Shown one piece after another: positions 51,935-61,452 of a stretch of 64,000 nucleotides of DNA. The position numbers and the translations under genes are program-made. Numbering within the stretch: the first letter of the stretch is position 1; the number at the start of each line of letters is the position of its first letter. Under the pieces are notes generated by a model that did not search any database, was not told where the DNA came from, and worked only from the letters and a program-made list of their open reading frames with translations. Source of the stretch: JAVJSU01 sp040219275 (GTDB lineage: Bacteria > Chloroflexota > Anaerolineae > Aggregatilineales > Phototrophicaceae); contig JAVJSU010000102.1 in NCBI GenBank assembly GCA_040219275.1, forward strand, positions 199,483 to 263,482, in the 5' to 3' direction.

Positions 51935-53200
51935 ATGGATATTTTACGTGGTGGAAAACCGCGCGTAGTCATTACCGGTTTGGGCGCAATTACCGCACTT
52001 GGTACCGTTAATTCGCTCTGGGATGCCGTCAAAGAAGGTAAATCTGGTATTCGTCGATTGGAAACAATAAATGTCGACCATGTACCCGTTAAAATTGGCG
52101 GCGAAGTACGTGATTTTAACCCCAAAGACTACGTTGACGATCACAAAGAAGCACGCCGGATGGGTCGTGCATCACAATTTGCTGTCGCCGCGGCATCAAT
52201 GGCGGTTAAGGATGCAGGTTTATCGCCCGAACGTATAGAGACTCAGGGTGAGCGAACGGGTGTAGTGATCGGAACATCGCTGGGTTCGCACGAGATGTCC
52301 GAGCAAAGTACGTTGAAATACAAAACGCAAGGGTATCGTAAGCCAAATCCGCTTGCACTGATAAATGCCCTGCCCAATATGCCCGCTCATTACGTGAGTC
52401 GCATTTTTCGCGCACTAGGTCCCCTACATACACCTTCTACCGCATGTGCGGCAGGCACTCAGTCCATTGGAGAGGCGGCGGACTTAATCCGGCTAGGGAA
52501 ATGCGATATGATGATAGCCGGTGGCGTTGAAGCGATTTTGCAGGATTATACGCTTGCAGGTTTCGATGCGATGAATGCGCTAGCGTCTGAATATAACGAT
52601 AATCCTGAAGAAGCAAGCCGCCCGTTTGATGCAAACCGATCAGGTTTCGTATTTAGCGAAGGATGTGCAGTTGTGGTTTTAGAGAGCCTCGCACATGCGT
52701 TGCAACGTGGGGCACGGATTTATGCCGAAGTCTTGGGACATGCTTCATCATCGGACGCATATCATGTTGCGGTTTTGGATCCCGAAGGTCTCGGCGCGAC
52801 ACGTTCAATGAAATGGGCTTTAGAAGATGCAATGGTTAACGGTGAAGCTATTGATTATATTAACGCACATGGCACCTCGACACAGGCAAATGATGCCATG
52901 GAAACAATCGCCATCAAACGCGTTTTCGGGGATCATGCGTACAAAATCCCAATAAGCTCGACAAAGAGTATGCTAGGACACGCACTTGCGAGTTCCGGTG
53001 CGATAGAAGTTGTTGTAAGTGCGCTTAGTCTTGTTGAACAGGTTGTGCATGGTACCATTAATTATCACGATCCTGACCCTGAATGTGATCTTGATTATGT
53101 ACCTAATGTCTCACGAACGGTCAAAAACATGCGTTATATTTTGTCGAATAGTTTTGGTTTAGGTGGTCAAAACGCATCAATCGTGCTTGGGAAGATATAA
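51935..53200 (+). CDS. fabF: 3-oxoacyl-ACP synthase II
   Basis: Condensing enzyme of fatty-acid elongation. 421 residues. VVITGLGAITALG opens the thiolase fold; the catalytic triad is Cys in STACAAGTQSIGEA, His in YINAHGTSTQANDAME and His in STKSMLGHALASSGAIE. NSFGLGGQNASIVL ends it. It follows plsX directly; acpP, fabD and fabG, often nearby, are not in this window. Confidence 0.95.
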   Translation: MDILRGGKPRVVITGLGAITALGTVNSLWDAVKEGKSGIRRLETINVDHVPVKIGGEVRDFNPKDYVDDHKEARRMGRASQFAVAAASMAVKDAGLSPERIETQGERTGVVIGTSLGSHEMSEQSTLKYKTQGYRKPNPLALINALPNMPAHYVSRIFRALGPLHTPSTACAAGTQSIGEAADLIRLGKCDMMIAGGVEAILQDYTLAGFDAMNALASEYNDNPEEASRPFDANRSGFVFSEGCAVVVLESLAHALQRGARIYAEVLGHASSSDAYHVAVLDPEGLGATRSMKWALEDAMVNGEAIDYINAHGTSTQANDAMETIAIKRVFGDHAYKIPISSTKSMLGHALASSGAIEVVVSALSLVEQVVHGTINYHDPDPECDLDYVPNVSRTVKNMRYILSNSFGLGGQNASIVLGKI

Positions 53201-53299
53201 ACGGGTAAAATCTTCCTTGATGTATAACTCACAACAAGCTATTGTTTGTTTAAAAGCAAATCGTAATTATGGTTATCTGATGAGTAGAAATAGGTCTGT

Positions 53300-54655
53300 A
53301 TGGTTCATGTAAATGTAATAGGTGGTGGTCTTGCAGGAACAGAAGCCGCCTGGCAACTAGCTGAGCGTGGTCTTCAAGTAACACTGTATGAAATGCGCCC
53401 ACAACGCACTACAGGTGCTCATGTGACGAATAATCTGGCAGAGTTAGTCTGTAGCAATTCACTTGGCTCCAAACTACGTGATCGCGCAACGGGCTTGCTT
53501 CAGCATGAGTTAAAAATTTTGGGTTCTAAGTTAATCGAATGTGCGGAATTAGCGTCTGTACCTGCCGGTGGTGCGCTTGCTGTTGATCGTGAAATTTTCG
53601 CGGAGCAAGTAACCACTGCGATTCAAAATCATCCTAATATCACTGTTGTGCGGCAGGAAGTAACCGAAATTCCAGACACACCGACAATCATTGCAACAGG
53701 ACCATTAACCTCCCCTGAGCTTTCAAAACGTATTGCTGAACTTACGGGAGCAGATCATCTGTATTTTTACGATGCGATTTCCCCGATTGTGACGCTAGAA
53801 AGCATTAATATGGATATCGCATTCTATGCAAACCGTTACGATCGTGGCGAAAACGAAGACGGCGATTATATCAACTGTCCAATGAACGAAGATGAATATA
53901 ATCAGTTTGTGGAGGCGTTGGTAACGGCAGAGACCGCTGAATTACGCGATTTCGAGCGCGAAGATCCGAATTTCTTCGAGGGTTGTCTACCGATTGAACA
54001 ACTCGCTAAGCGCGGGCATCAAACACTTTCTTACGGACCGATGCGTCCCAAAGGAATCACTGATCCACGCACAGGCAAACGCCCCTTTGCGGTTGTACAA
54101 CTCCGCAGGGATAACTTAGCCGGTAGCCTCTACAATGTGGTTGGTTTTCAGACAAACATCCGATGGGGAGATCAGGGTCGTATTCTTTCCATGATCCCCG
54201 GCTTAGAAAACGCTGAATTTATCCGTATGGGACAGATGCACCGCAATACGTTCATTAACTCCCCTACTCTCTTGCACCCAACGATGCAGTTACGTACAAA
54301 TGAGACGCTTTATTTTGGCGGACAGATTACCGGTGTCGAAGGGTATGTGGGTAATATGGCAACCGGACTTGTCGCGGCAATCAATCTTGCGCGACACCTC
54401 AATCATGAGCCGGAGTTAGTGTTACCAAAAACAACAATGCTCGGCGCACTCTGCCATTACATCACCCATGCCGAACCCAAGCACTTTCAACCAATGAAAG
54501 CAAATTTTGGTATTTTGCCTGAACTAGATTCCAGAGTGAAAAATAAGCGTGATCGTTATGGAGCATATTCAGAACGCGCAATCAACGATTTGACAACCCA
54601 TCTCGAACATCTCGGCGAGCGGTTCACTACCCCAATCGTCGAAGTATTAGAATAA
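53300..54655 (+). CDS. trmFO: Methylenetetrahydrofolate-tRNA-(uracil-5-)-methyltransferase
   Basis: FAD/folate-dependent enzyme that makes T54 in tRNA. 451 residues. VIGGGLAGTEAAWQLAERG is the FAD loop; YEMRPQRTTGAHVTNNLAELVCSNS, CPMNEDEYNQFVEAL and GGQITGVEGYVGNMATGLVA are family-specific blocks. The ATG at 53300 has AGG close upstream. It uses folate instead of SAM, as in many Firmicutes and Chloroflexota. Confidence 0.95.
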   Translation: MVHVNVIGGGLAGTEAAWQLAERGLQVTLYEMRPQRTTGAHVTNNLAELVCSNSLGSKLRDRATGLLQHELKILGSKLIECAELASVPAGGALAVDREIFAEQVTTAIQNHPNITVVRQEVTEIPDTPTIIATGPLTSPELSKRIAELTGADHLYFYDAISPIVTLESINMDIAFYANRYDRGENEDGDYINCPMNEDEYNQFVEALVTAETAELRDFEREDPNFFEGCLPIEQLAKRGHQTLSYGPMRPKGITDPRTGKRPFAVVQLRRDNLAGSLYNVVGFQTNIRWGDQGRILSMIPGLENAEFIRMGQMHRNTFINSPTLLHPTMQLRTNETLYFGGQITGVEGYVGNMATGLVAAINLARHLNHEPELVLPKTTMLGALCHYITHAEPKHFQPMKANFGILPELDSRVKNKRDRYGAYSERAINDLTTHLEHLGERFTTPIVEVLE

Positions 54656-54683
54656 ACTCGATCTATCTCAAGGAGTATGACAC

Positions 54684-55877
54684 ATGCCGGAAATCGCTAA
54701 TCGCTTAAAATCATTACCCCACTATGTGTTTTCGATCATTGGGGACAATATTCGTGATTTACAGAAACAAGGCATTGATGTCATACGTCTTGATGTGGGC
54801 AGTCCGGATATGCCTCCGCCCGAATCCGTGATGGATAGTATGGATCACAGTGTTCGCAAACCAGACAATCATGGTTATGCTGGCTATAGAGGTATACCGT
54901 CATATCGTCAGGCGGTCGCGCGATATTACAAACGCCGTTTTAATGTGACTCTTGACCCCGATAAAGAAATATTACCCGTGATTGGCAGTAAAGAGGGTAT
55001 TATCAACCTTATTTTTGCCTATATTGATGATGGAGACACAGTGCTAGTGCCGGATATTGGTTATCCGTCATATGCAATGGGAACGCAACTTGCACATGGT
55101 AAGATTGCATGGATGCCACTTAGCGAGGCAGACGGATACTTACCTAATTTTGATGCGATTCCGCTGGAAGTCGCCTCATCTGCGAAAATGATGTGGTTAA
55201 ACTACCCGAATAATCCTACGGGTGCGGTTGCAGACTTGGATTTTTATAAGAAAGCCGTCGATTTTTGCCAAAAACATGACATCATTCTGGCTTCTGACAA
55301 TCCTTATGCAGACATTACATATGATGGCTACCACGCATCAAGTATGTTGGAAGCCTCCAATGGTAACCTGAATAATCTAATCGAATTCTTCTCCCTCTCA
55401 AAAAGTCATAACATGGCAGGATGGAGAATTGGTGCGGCTGTTGGATCGCAAGAGGTGATCGACAATTTGCTTCACGTTAAGAGTAACGTGGATAGCGGGC
55501 ATTTTAAGGCAATTTATGAGGCGGCTATCACCGCACTTGATGATGTTGACGAAGACTGGATAAACAAAAGAAACAAAGTATATGCACGCCGCCGGGACAT
55601 ATTACTTGAGGCACTGCCCGATATTGGATTAAGTGCAAAGAAGACTTCCGGTTCACTTTATATCTGGGCGAAAGTTTTGGATGGTGATGAAGAAGGTTAT
55701 GTGAACGAGGCATTGACCAAAGCCCATGTATCCCTTGCGCCGGGTTCGGCGTACGGTCCAGGCGGCGAAGGTTACATCAGAATTAGTGTTGGTATTGAAG
55801 ATGATCGTTTGGATGAAGCCATCAACCGTCTTAAAGCGTGGTACAGTGAAAGTATATCAAAGGAACAAGTCGAATAA
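54684..55877 (+). CDS. Class I/II aminotransferase, LL-diaminopimelate aminotransferase-like
   Basis: PLP-dependent aminotransferase, 397 residues. VIRLDVGSPDMPPPESV, YAGYRGIPSYRQAVARYY, NYPNNPTGA and the PLP Lys in FFSLSKSHNMAGWRIG resemble the DapL-type group, which makes LL-diaminopimelate in one step. The SKSHNMAGWR block favours DapL or a related aspartate-type enzyme. AAGGAG at 54669-54674 supports ATG 54684. hflX begins 2 bp downstream. Exact substrate uncertain. Confidence 0.82.
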   Translation: MPEIANRLKSLPHYVFSIIGDNIRDLQKQGIDVIRLDVGSPDMPPPESVMDSMDHSVRKPDNHGYAGYRGIPSYRQAVARYYKRRFNVTLDPDKEILPVIGSKEGIINLIFAYIDDGDTVLVPDIGYPSYAMGTQLAHGKIAWMPLSEADGYLPNFDAIPLEVASSAKMMWLNYPNNPTGAVADLDFYKKAVDFCQKHDIILASDNPYADITYDGYHASSMLEASNGNLNNLIEFFSLSKSHNMAGWRIGAAVGSQEVIDNLLHVKSNVDSGHFKAIYEAAITALDDVDEDWINKRNKVYARRRDILLEALPDIGLSAKKTSGSLYIWAKVLDGDEEGYVNEALTKAHVSLAPGSAYGPGGEGYIRISVGIEDDRLDEAINRLKAWYSESISKEQVE

Positions 55878-55879
55878 AT

Positions 55880-57211
55880 ATGCCGGAATATACTATTGAA
55901 ACACCAATCGAAAAAGCGTTTCTGGTTGCCGCTAATCTTAGAGGTACCCACCCGCTATTATCTATGAGCGATTCACTCGACGAACTAGAAAAACTCGCTG
56001 AAACAGCCGGTATGAAAGTGGTAGGTTCGGCAACACAAACCTTCAACCGAATAGAATCTTCTACCTATATAGGTTCGGGTAAAGTTGAAGAGATTAAATT
56101 GGCTATCGAAGAAACCGAAGCTCAAGTGGTCATATTTGACGACGAACTTACCCCGCGCCATCAACGTGAACTTGAAAAGCGATTTGGACTAGAAATCAAA
56201 GTTTTAGATCGGTCTGCACTCATTCTGGACATTTTTGCTCAGCACGCGCGTACACGTGAGGGTGCGCTTCAGGTCGAGCTTGCTCAATATGAATACCGTT
56301 TGCCCCGCCTGACACGACAATGGACCCATCTTGCTCGCCAGGCAGGCGGTGGTGGATCTCGTAGTGGAAATGGCGGGGTTGGTCTACGTGGTCCCGGTGA
56401 AACCCAGCTTGAAGTCGATAAGCGGGAAATTGGGCGGAAGATTACAAAACTTAAGGACGATTTAGAACATGTGCGCGAACATCGCGGTCGCCATCGGCTG
56501 AACAGAAAACGCTCAGGTATACCTGTCATCGCGCTTGTCGGTTATACCAATGCTGGAAAATCTACGTTATTGAATGCCATCACGGATGCGAATGTCTATA
56601 TCGCGGACCAACTTTTTGCAACACTCGACCCGACTACAAGAAAACTTGATCTCCCTTCAGGCAAAAATGCGCTGTTAACAGACACTGTGGGTTTCATTCA
56701 AAAATTACCGACTACCCTCGTTGCCGCTTTTAGAGCTACCCTTGAAGAAACTGTTGAAGCTGATCTTCTTTTGCATGTCGTTGATATCTCACATCCAAAT
56801 GTTATTGAACACATCGAAGCGGTAGAAGATACACTTGCAGAAATTGATATGCCTGACGTGCCTCGCATTCTGGTCTGGAATAAAATGGATCAATGGGGTT
56901 CTGATGAAATGCTAGAATTGCCAGCGGATGCGCATGAGTACGTCTCAAGTGTTATGGTTTCTGCCTATAGAAAACAAAATTTAGATATTTTGCTGGAAAA
57001 GATTGAGGATACACTCTCACAAAACTATCGTTTGGTAAAATTACTTATTCCATTCGCGGAAGGTGAAATAACATCAATGTTGTTTGAGAATGCCGTGGTT
57101 GAGGCGCAGGATGCATCAGAAACGGGTATGATCTTAACAGTTCAGCTGACGCGTGAGATGTATGATCGATTTAAAGATTACGAAATTGTGGAGAAAAAAA
57201 TCGATGTTTAA
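55880..57211 (+). CDS. hflX: Ribosome-associated GTPase HflX
   Basis: Splits stalled ribosomes in stress. 443 residues. The N-terminal HflX domain (AQVVIFDDELTPRHQRELEK, DRSALILDIFAQHARTREG) and glycine-rich GGGGSRSGNGGVGLRGPGE precede the GTPase: G1 GYTNAGKS, G3 DTVGF, G4 NKMD. The stop overlaps the next start by 8 bp. It appears co-transcribed with the aminotransferase. Confidence 0.95.
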   Translation: MPEYTIETPIEKAFLVAANLRGTHPLLSMSDSLDELEKLAETAGMKVVGSATQTFNRIESSTYIGSGKVEEIKLAIEETEAQVVIFDDELTPRHQRELEKRFGLEIKVLDRSALILDIFAQHARTREGALQVELAQYEYRLPRLTRQWTHLARQAGGGGSRSGNGGVGLRGPGETQLEVDKREIGRKITKLKDDLEHVREHRGRHRLNRKRSGIPVIALVGYTNAGKSTLLNAITDANVYIADQLFATLDPTTRKLDLPSGKNALLTDTVGFIQKLPTTLVAAFRATLEETVEADLLLHVVDISHPNVIEHIEAVEDTLAEIDMPDVPRILVWNKMDQWGSDEMLELPADAHEYVSSVMVSAYRKQNLDILLEKIEDTLSQNYRLVKLLIPFAEGEITSMLFENAVVEAQDASETGMILTVQLTREMYDRFKDYEIVEKKIDV

Positions 57212-57455
57212 ACGGATTGATCGCTCTCAAATTCTTCTACGTGCGCTGGGTCGAATGTCAGACCTCTTCTCTCAAAAGCGTGGTTTACCAATCATCGTTG
57301 GAATCATATTTGTAGCGATCAGCCTAGTAATTCAATCGCTTGCAGTGTTTTCGGATAATAATGTGATCGAATTTCTGGGTGTGCTTACGCATAATGTAGG
57401 TGTTCTGATCGCATTGGTTGGGATTATTCTCGTAACTCCACTTGGTGGTCGTTAG
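57204..57455 (+). CDS. Small membrane protein coupled to hflX
   Basis: 83 residues from ATG 57204, which overlaps the end of hflX by 8 bp (ATGTTTAA). Two hydrophobic segments (about 25-45 and 52-75) follow a basic N-terminus (FKRIDRSQILLRALGR). The start is set by that overlap; an in-frame ATG at 57153 lies deep inside hflX. No family recognised; coupling argues it is translated. Confidence 0.6.
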   Translation: MFKRIDRSQILLRALGRMSDLFSQKRGLPIIVGIIFVAISLVIQSLAVFSDNNVIEFLGVLTHNVGVLIALVGIILVTPLGGR

Positions 57456-57491
57456 CCGTTGCGATCAGAACAGATAGATTATGCGATGGAT

Positions 57492-58445
57492 CTAACCTAC
57501 ATTATCTTCTTCTATCTCAGATAGAGTTTCTAGTTGAAGCCAGTAAATTTCTGGACGGTAAATTGTATGAAAGAACATACGCATATCGGGTGTGATTGTT
57601 AACCCTGCTAAGGGAGCAGACAATTCGGTAAAGACAACAACATCAATCTGATCGTTTGTGCAACCGCCATTTTCGATGCAGATTTCAGGGTTAATACGCC
57701 CGACTACCCCTCTTGTACCAAGTGCATATGTAAAATACAGGTAATTGTCATCACCCATAATCACGCCAGTAACGTTTTGCAAGCCACTTACAAGTGGTTG
57801 AGGTGTTGATTCTCCATTTTCGAAATCTTCTCTATCTAACCATTCGAGCGCTCTTCTTGCGCTACCGTTGTTCGCAAAATAGATGTATTCCTCATCAACT
57901 GCGATACCTGTTGGAGATCGTAATTCATTTAGCGTTTGAATTATTTCTCCATTTCTGTTAATTGTGATGATGTTGTTACCTGTTAGATTAGTGACCACAA
58001 AGTGTTCATCATTTAATGCGTCTATTCCCCATGGACCTTCCAAGTTGGGAGCGATTATCTGTGGTGCTCTGCTTGGATTTACAAGCAAAAGACTATTTGT
58101 ATCATAGTCAGGGATCCATAAATTTAGTGATGCTGTTTCACTACTTTCTGGATATAAGGCATGTGCGTTTCTTACGCCCTGAATAAATGTTCGTGTATCT
58201 CCAGTGGTGTCTTGTATCTCGTAAAGTGTCCAATCTCCGTTGCATACTGCATAGATATTGTCATTAAACCATGTGAATCCGTTAGGTCTTTGAACATTAC
58301 CTGTAAGTACAGATAAGTCTGATTGGGTAAATGGTTCGAATGCTTCAGGTTGATTCGGTGCGTCTTCTTGAGCGATAAGCAATGTTCCGAATACTATTAG
58401 TGTTGTGAGTATGATTATTTTACTTATTCTTATTAGAGTTCTCAT
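57492..58445 (-). CDS. Exported beta-propeller (NHL/SMP-30-like) protein
   Basis: 317 residues from ATG 58445; an in-frame TTG at 58469 adds 8. A signal peptide ends TLLIAQED. Repeated blades (RPNGFTWFNDNIYAV, GPWGIDALNDEHFVVTN, SPTGIAVDEEYIYFANNG, NVTGVIMGDDNYLYFT) fit an NHL/SMP-30-type propeller. It overlaps the 3' end of the sensor kinase gene by 26 bp, so it belongs to the same minus-strand transcript and could be a sensor accessory. No ribosome-binding site is clear for either start. Confidence 0.7.
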   Translation of the reverse strand: MRTLIRISKIIILTTLIVFGTLLIAQEDAPNQPEAFEPFTQSDLSVLTGNVQRPNGFTWFNDNIYAVCNGDWTLYEIQDTTGDTRTFIQGVRNAHALYPESSETASLNLWIPDYDTNSLLLVNPSRAPQIIAPNLEGPWGIDALNDEHFVVTNLTGNNIITINRNGEIIQTLNELRSPTGIAVDEEYIYFANNGSARRALEWLDREDFENGESTPQPLVSGLQNVTGVIMGDDNYLYFTYALGTRGVVGRINPEICIENGGCTNDQIDVVVFTELSAPLAGLTITPDMRMFFHTIYRPEIYWLQLETLSEIEEDNVG

Positions 58446-60642
58446 GACTATGCGAAATACTATCCTCAACTATAGGAACAGAAACAAAAAACGTCGTACC
58501 AACATTAGGTTCACTCTCCAGCCAAATCTTACCACTGTGGTTTTCAACTACTGTTTTAACCAGACTTAAACCTAATCCTGTGCCAGAAACGTGTTGAACT
58601 CCCTCTTGATTACCACGATAAAATCGATCAAAAACTCTATCATGTAATTCAGCAGGAATGCCTACGCCGTTATCTTGAACGCTAAAAACTAACATACCTG
58701 ATGAAGATTCCACAGCGATTCTAACAACGCCATCATAAAGTGTAAATTTGATTGCATTTTCCACAAGATTGATTAATGCACGCCCAAATTGCTGACAATC
58801 TCCATAAAATGACGACAAATTATCCTCAATCGAAACGATAATCCTAACCTGTTTATCCGATATCAAAAAACTTAACTCATCAAGACAGCCATTTACTAGA
58901 TCCGCTGGATCACAAGGCTTATGCTGATGCAAACCCATTTTATAACGTTCAGCATCTAAAATACCACTAATAATTCGATTCATACGCTCGAGTTGATTTT
59001 CCACGGTGCTAACAATGGATCGCAGTTCCTCGTCTTCAGAGAGATCGTCTTTTAATAGCTCAATGTTAGCCATGGCACCCATCAACGGATTTTTCAGATC
59101 ATGGCTTGCCATACGCACCATTTCGCTCTTTAATCGATCTAGCTCAATCAGTTGCGTAACATCATTTAACACTGCCACCCAACCATTAATACGCGGTCGT
59201 CCTAAAATGGCAACATGACATTGAAAAACTTTGTCGTTAATAACAACATCATACACGTAACTATTCTTATGATACATTTCGCGTATCGCGTGCAAAAAAT
59301 CTCTCGGAAGAATCTCTTTATCTAATTTACTTAAGATGTTACCCTCAGCTTCGCCAAGTTCTTCAATTGGGAGTATTCGTCGAGCCGCAGAATTCGCAAA
59401 AATGAGGCTAAATTTCCGATCAATCGCAACTACGGGATTCTCTGTACTGGTAAGCAGTGTCTCTAGTTGTTGGGCAAGTCTTCTTTGTTCGGTAAATACT
59501 CGCCCATGTGCGATTGCGACTGCCGCTTGCGCCGCAAGAAGTTCCATTGAGTGCACATCGTCCTCGCCGAATAACCTACCCTGATGTCCACTTACCACAA
59601 GGATCACCCCGATAATCTTCTCAAGGTAAATTAGAGGCACACAAATAACCGACCCGAACGTTTTCAACGCTAATGGGAAATCAGATTTACCTTTCCAATC
59701 ACGAACGTAATTCTCTAGAAATAACGATTGCCGCGTTTTTGCGACAGTTCCTACGACCCCCTCCCCCATCATAATTTGAGCGTACAGGAGTTGCTGAGGT
59801 AATTGATAAACATTAACAAGCTCTAACTTTTCCCCCGAACTTAAGAATATACCTACACCGTTTGCATCCACCCACCCAGCCGCTTGTTTAGCGATTTCAT
59901 TTAGCACAGTATCGATTGAGAGTTCTCGTGTTATCGCTAAACTAACGTTATGTAAAGTTTCGACCTGTGAATTTCTTTCGCGCAATGGCGTGATGATCTC
60001 ACGTTGCAAAATTGCGACACTTATGAGTAATACGCCGATAGAACTTACACTTGTAGCAAGAGATGCGATAAAAATTTCTTGGTTAAAAAAGACTAAGCTC
60101 TGTCCACCTAAGAAAATAATGATCCCGGAAATAAGCACTACCGAGCGAAGTCTTCTTCGGTATCTCCATGTGACATATAAAGTTGTCAGATCAAATAAGA
60201 GATAAAAAGATACGGATACAATGTTGAATTGATACGTTAATGTGTCTTCAGAATTAATATCTAAAGGTGTTATGACTATAAGAAGAATACGAAGCCCGAT
60301 AACTATACCTAAACTTAACAAAGACAAAAAGCGAAATTGCTGGCTACGAATACCTGCAAGTACCGTAACTAGGATATAAATCGAAATACTTGAGCCAGTA
60401 AAGCCTAGTTCAAGAATCCCAATAGACAATCCACTAAACACAGAACTCACATCACTGATGATTTCTATCGACTGAACAAAAAGCGATCCAATCGTCCATA
60501 TAATCACAAACAACAAGAAAAAAGCATAAAACTGATTGAGTTCTTTACTGGCATCATGCCATAAAACCATCAGCAAAAAGCCTAACGCCAGAGAAAGAGT
60601 TAGGCTATTTATCAGTACAGTGATCGCGTTTGCTGTTAGCAT
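58420..60642 (-). CDS. Membrane sensor histidine kinase (7TM, GAF, PAS, HisKA, HATPase)
   Basis: 740 residues. Residues 1-215 hold seven hydrophobic segments of the histidine-kinase N-terminal 7TM type. A GAF domain (about 230-395), a PAS domain (about 400-490), HisKA with His in MASHDLKNPLMGAM, and HATPase with LVENAIKF, DNGVGIP and GTGLGLSLV follow. It lies 9 bp after the response regulator, forming a two-component pair. The ligand is unknown; the downstream propeller gene may be involved. Confidence 0.92.
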   Translation of the reverse strand: MLTANAITVLINSLTLSLALGFLLMVLWHDASKELNQFYAFFLLFVIIWTIGSLFVQSIEIISDVSSVFSGLSIGILELGFTGSSISIYILVTVLAGIRSQQFRFLSLLSLGIVIGLRILLIVITPLDINSEDTLTYQFNIVSVSFYLLFDLTTLYVTWRYRRRLRSVVLISGIIIFLGGQSLVFFNQEIFIASLATSVSSIGVLLISVAILQREIITPLRERNSQVETLHNVSLAITRELSIDTVLNEIAKQAAGWVDANGVGIFLSSGEKLELVNVYQLPQQLLYAQIMMGEGVVGTVAKTRQSLFLENYVRDWKGKSDFPLALKTFGSVICVPLIYLEKIIGVILVVSGHQGRLFGEDDVHSMELLAAQAAVAIAHGRVFTEQRRLAQQLETLLTSTENPVVAIDRKFSLIFANSAARRILPIEELGEAEGNILSKLDKEILPRDFLHAIREMYHKNSYVYDVVINDKVFQCHVAILGRPRINGWVAVLNDVTQLIELDRLKSEMVRMASHDLKNPLMGAMANIELLKDDLSEDEELRSIVSTVENQLERMNRIISGILDAERYKMGLHQHKPCDPADLVNGCLDELSFLISDKQVRIIVSIEDNLSSFYGDCQQFGRALINLVENAIKFTLYDGVVRIAVESSSGMLVFSVQDNGVGIPAELHDRVFDRFYRGNQEGVQHVSGTGLGLSLVKTVVENHSGKIWLESEPNVGTTFFVSVPIVEDSISHSHENSNKNK

Positions 60643-60651
60643 AACAATCTA

Positions 60652-61350
60652 TCAATTACTTACGGGTTGCTTCTCAAAGCGGTAGCCCACACGATGCTCA
60701 GTCAAGATATAAGTAGGATTTGACACGTCCGGCTCTATCTTACGCCGCAATTGGCTGATGTAAACGCGGGGATAATAGATGTCATCGACATATTCTTGCC
60801 CCCAAACTTGCTCCAAAAGGTCACGTTGTGTGACTACGCGACCCGAGTTTTCCAACAAAACCGCAAGCAACTTAAATTCTGTCGGCGTTAGGTGGATCTT
60901 CTTGTTATTCACATGAACATGCCGACGATGCAAGTCGATGCTTAAATAACCATCATTGTAACCCTGTTCAGGTTCACTTGTCACAGACTGCGCCCGCCTT
61001 AACAGCGCCCTCACACGAGCGACAAATTCGTTCAAACGAACGGGCTTCGTCAGATATTCATCCGCGCCCGCATTTAATCCTTCGATGACATCTTCTTCAG
61101 TTACAGCTTGTGCCGAAAGCATCATCACAGGCGTATCAGCCAATTCGCGGATACGCTTGCACACAGTTAATCCATTCATACCACCTGGCATAACAATATC
61201 TAAAATCACAATATCGGGCTTAGATACATGAAACGCCTTCAGCGCCTCTGCCCCATCACCACACAAAATCACATCAAATTCCTCGCGACGGAGTTTTCGT
61301 CCCAACGCATCCCTAATTGCCTGTTCGTCATCTACAATCAAAACTTTCAT
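60652..61350 (-). CDS. OmpR/PhoB-type response regulator
   Basis: 232 residues from ATG 61350, with GAGAG upstream; frames back to 61395 lack a ribosome-binding site. The receiver has VDDE, phospho-acceptor Asp in DIVILDIVMPGG and Lys in LTKPVRLNEF. The C-terminal winged helix shows LTPTEFKLLAVLLENSGRVV and YISQLRRKIEPD. It is paired with the sensor kinase at 58420-60642. Confidence 0.93.
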   Translation of the reverse strand: MKVLIVDDEQAIRDALGRKLRREEFDVILCGDGAEALKAFHVSKPDIVILDIVMPGGMNGLTVCKRIRELADTPVMMLSAQAVTEEDVIEGLNAGADEYLTKPVRLNEFVARVRALLRRAQSVTSEPEQGYNDGYLSIDLHRRHVHVNNKKIHLTPTEFKLLAVLLENSGRVVTQRDLLEQVWGQEYVDDIYYPRVYISQLRRKIEPDVSNPTYILTEHRVGYRFEKQPVSN

Positions 61351-61383
61351 AAATTCTCTCGCATTTAGCCAGCAAAAAAGAAA

Positions 61384-61429
61384 AGCGAATACCACACGTC
61401 AGGTACTAACCGAGAATATTCGCTATAAT
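61384..61429. promoter_or_regulatory. Divergent control region between response regulator and PKD lipoprotein
   Basis: An inverted repeat AGCGAATA (61384-61391) / TATTCGCT (61417-61424) abuts a consensus TATAAT (61424-61429) that could be the -10 of the lipoprotein gene. Its -35 is weak, so an activator such as the adjacent regulator is plausible but not shown. Confidence 0.35.
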
Positions 61430-61452
61430 TGTCTATTATAAGGTGATTTTCT

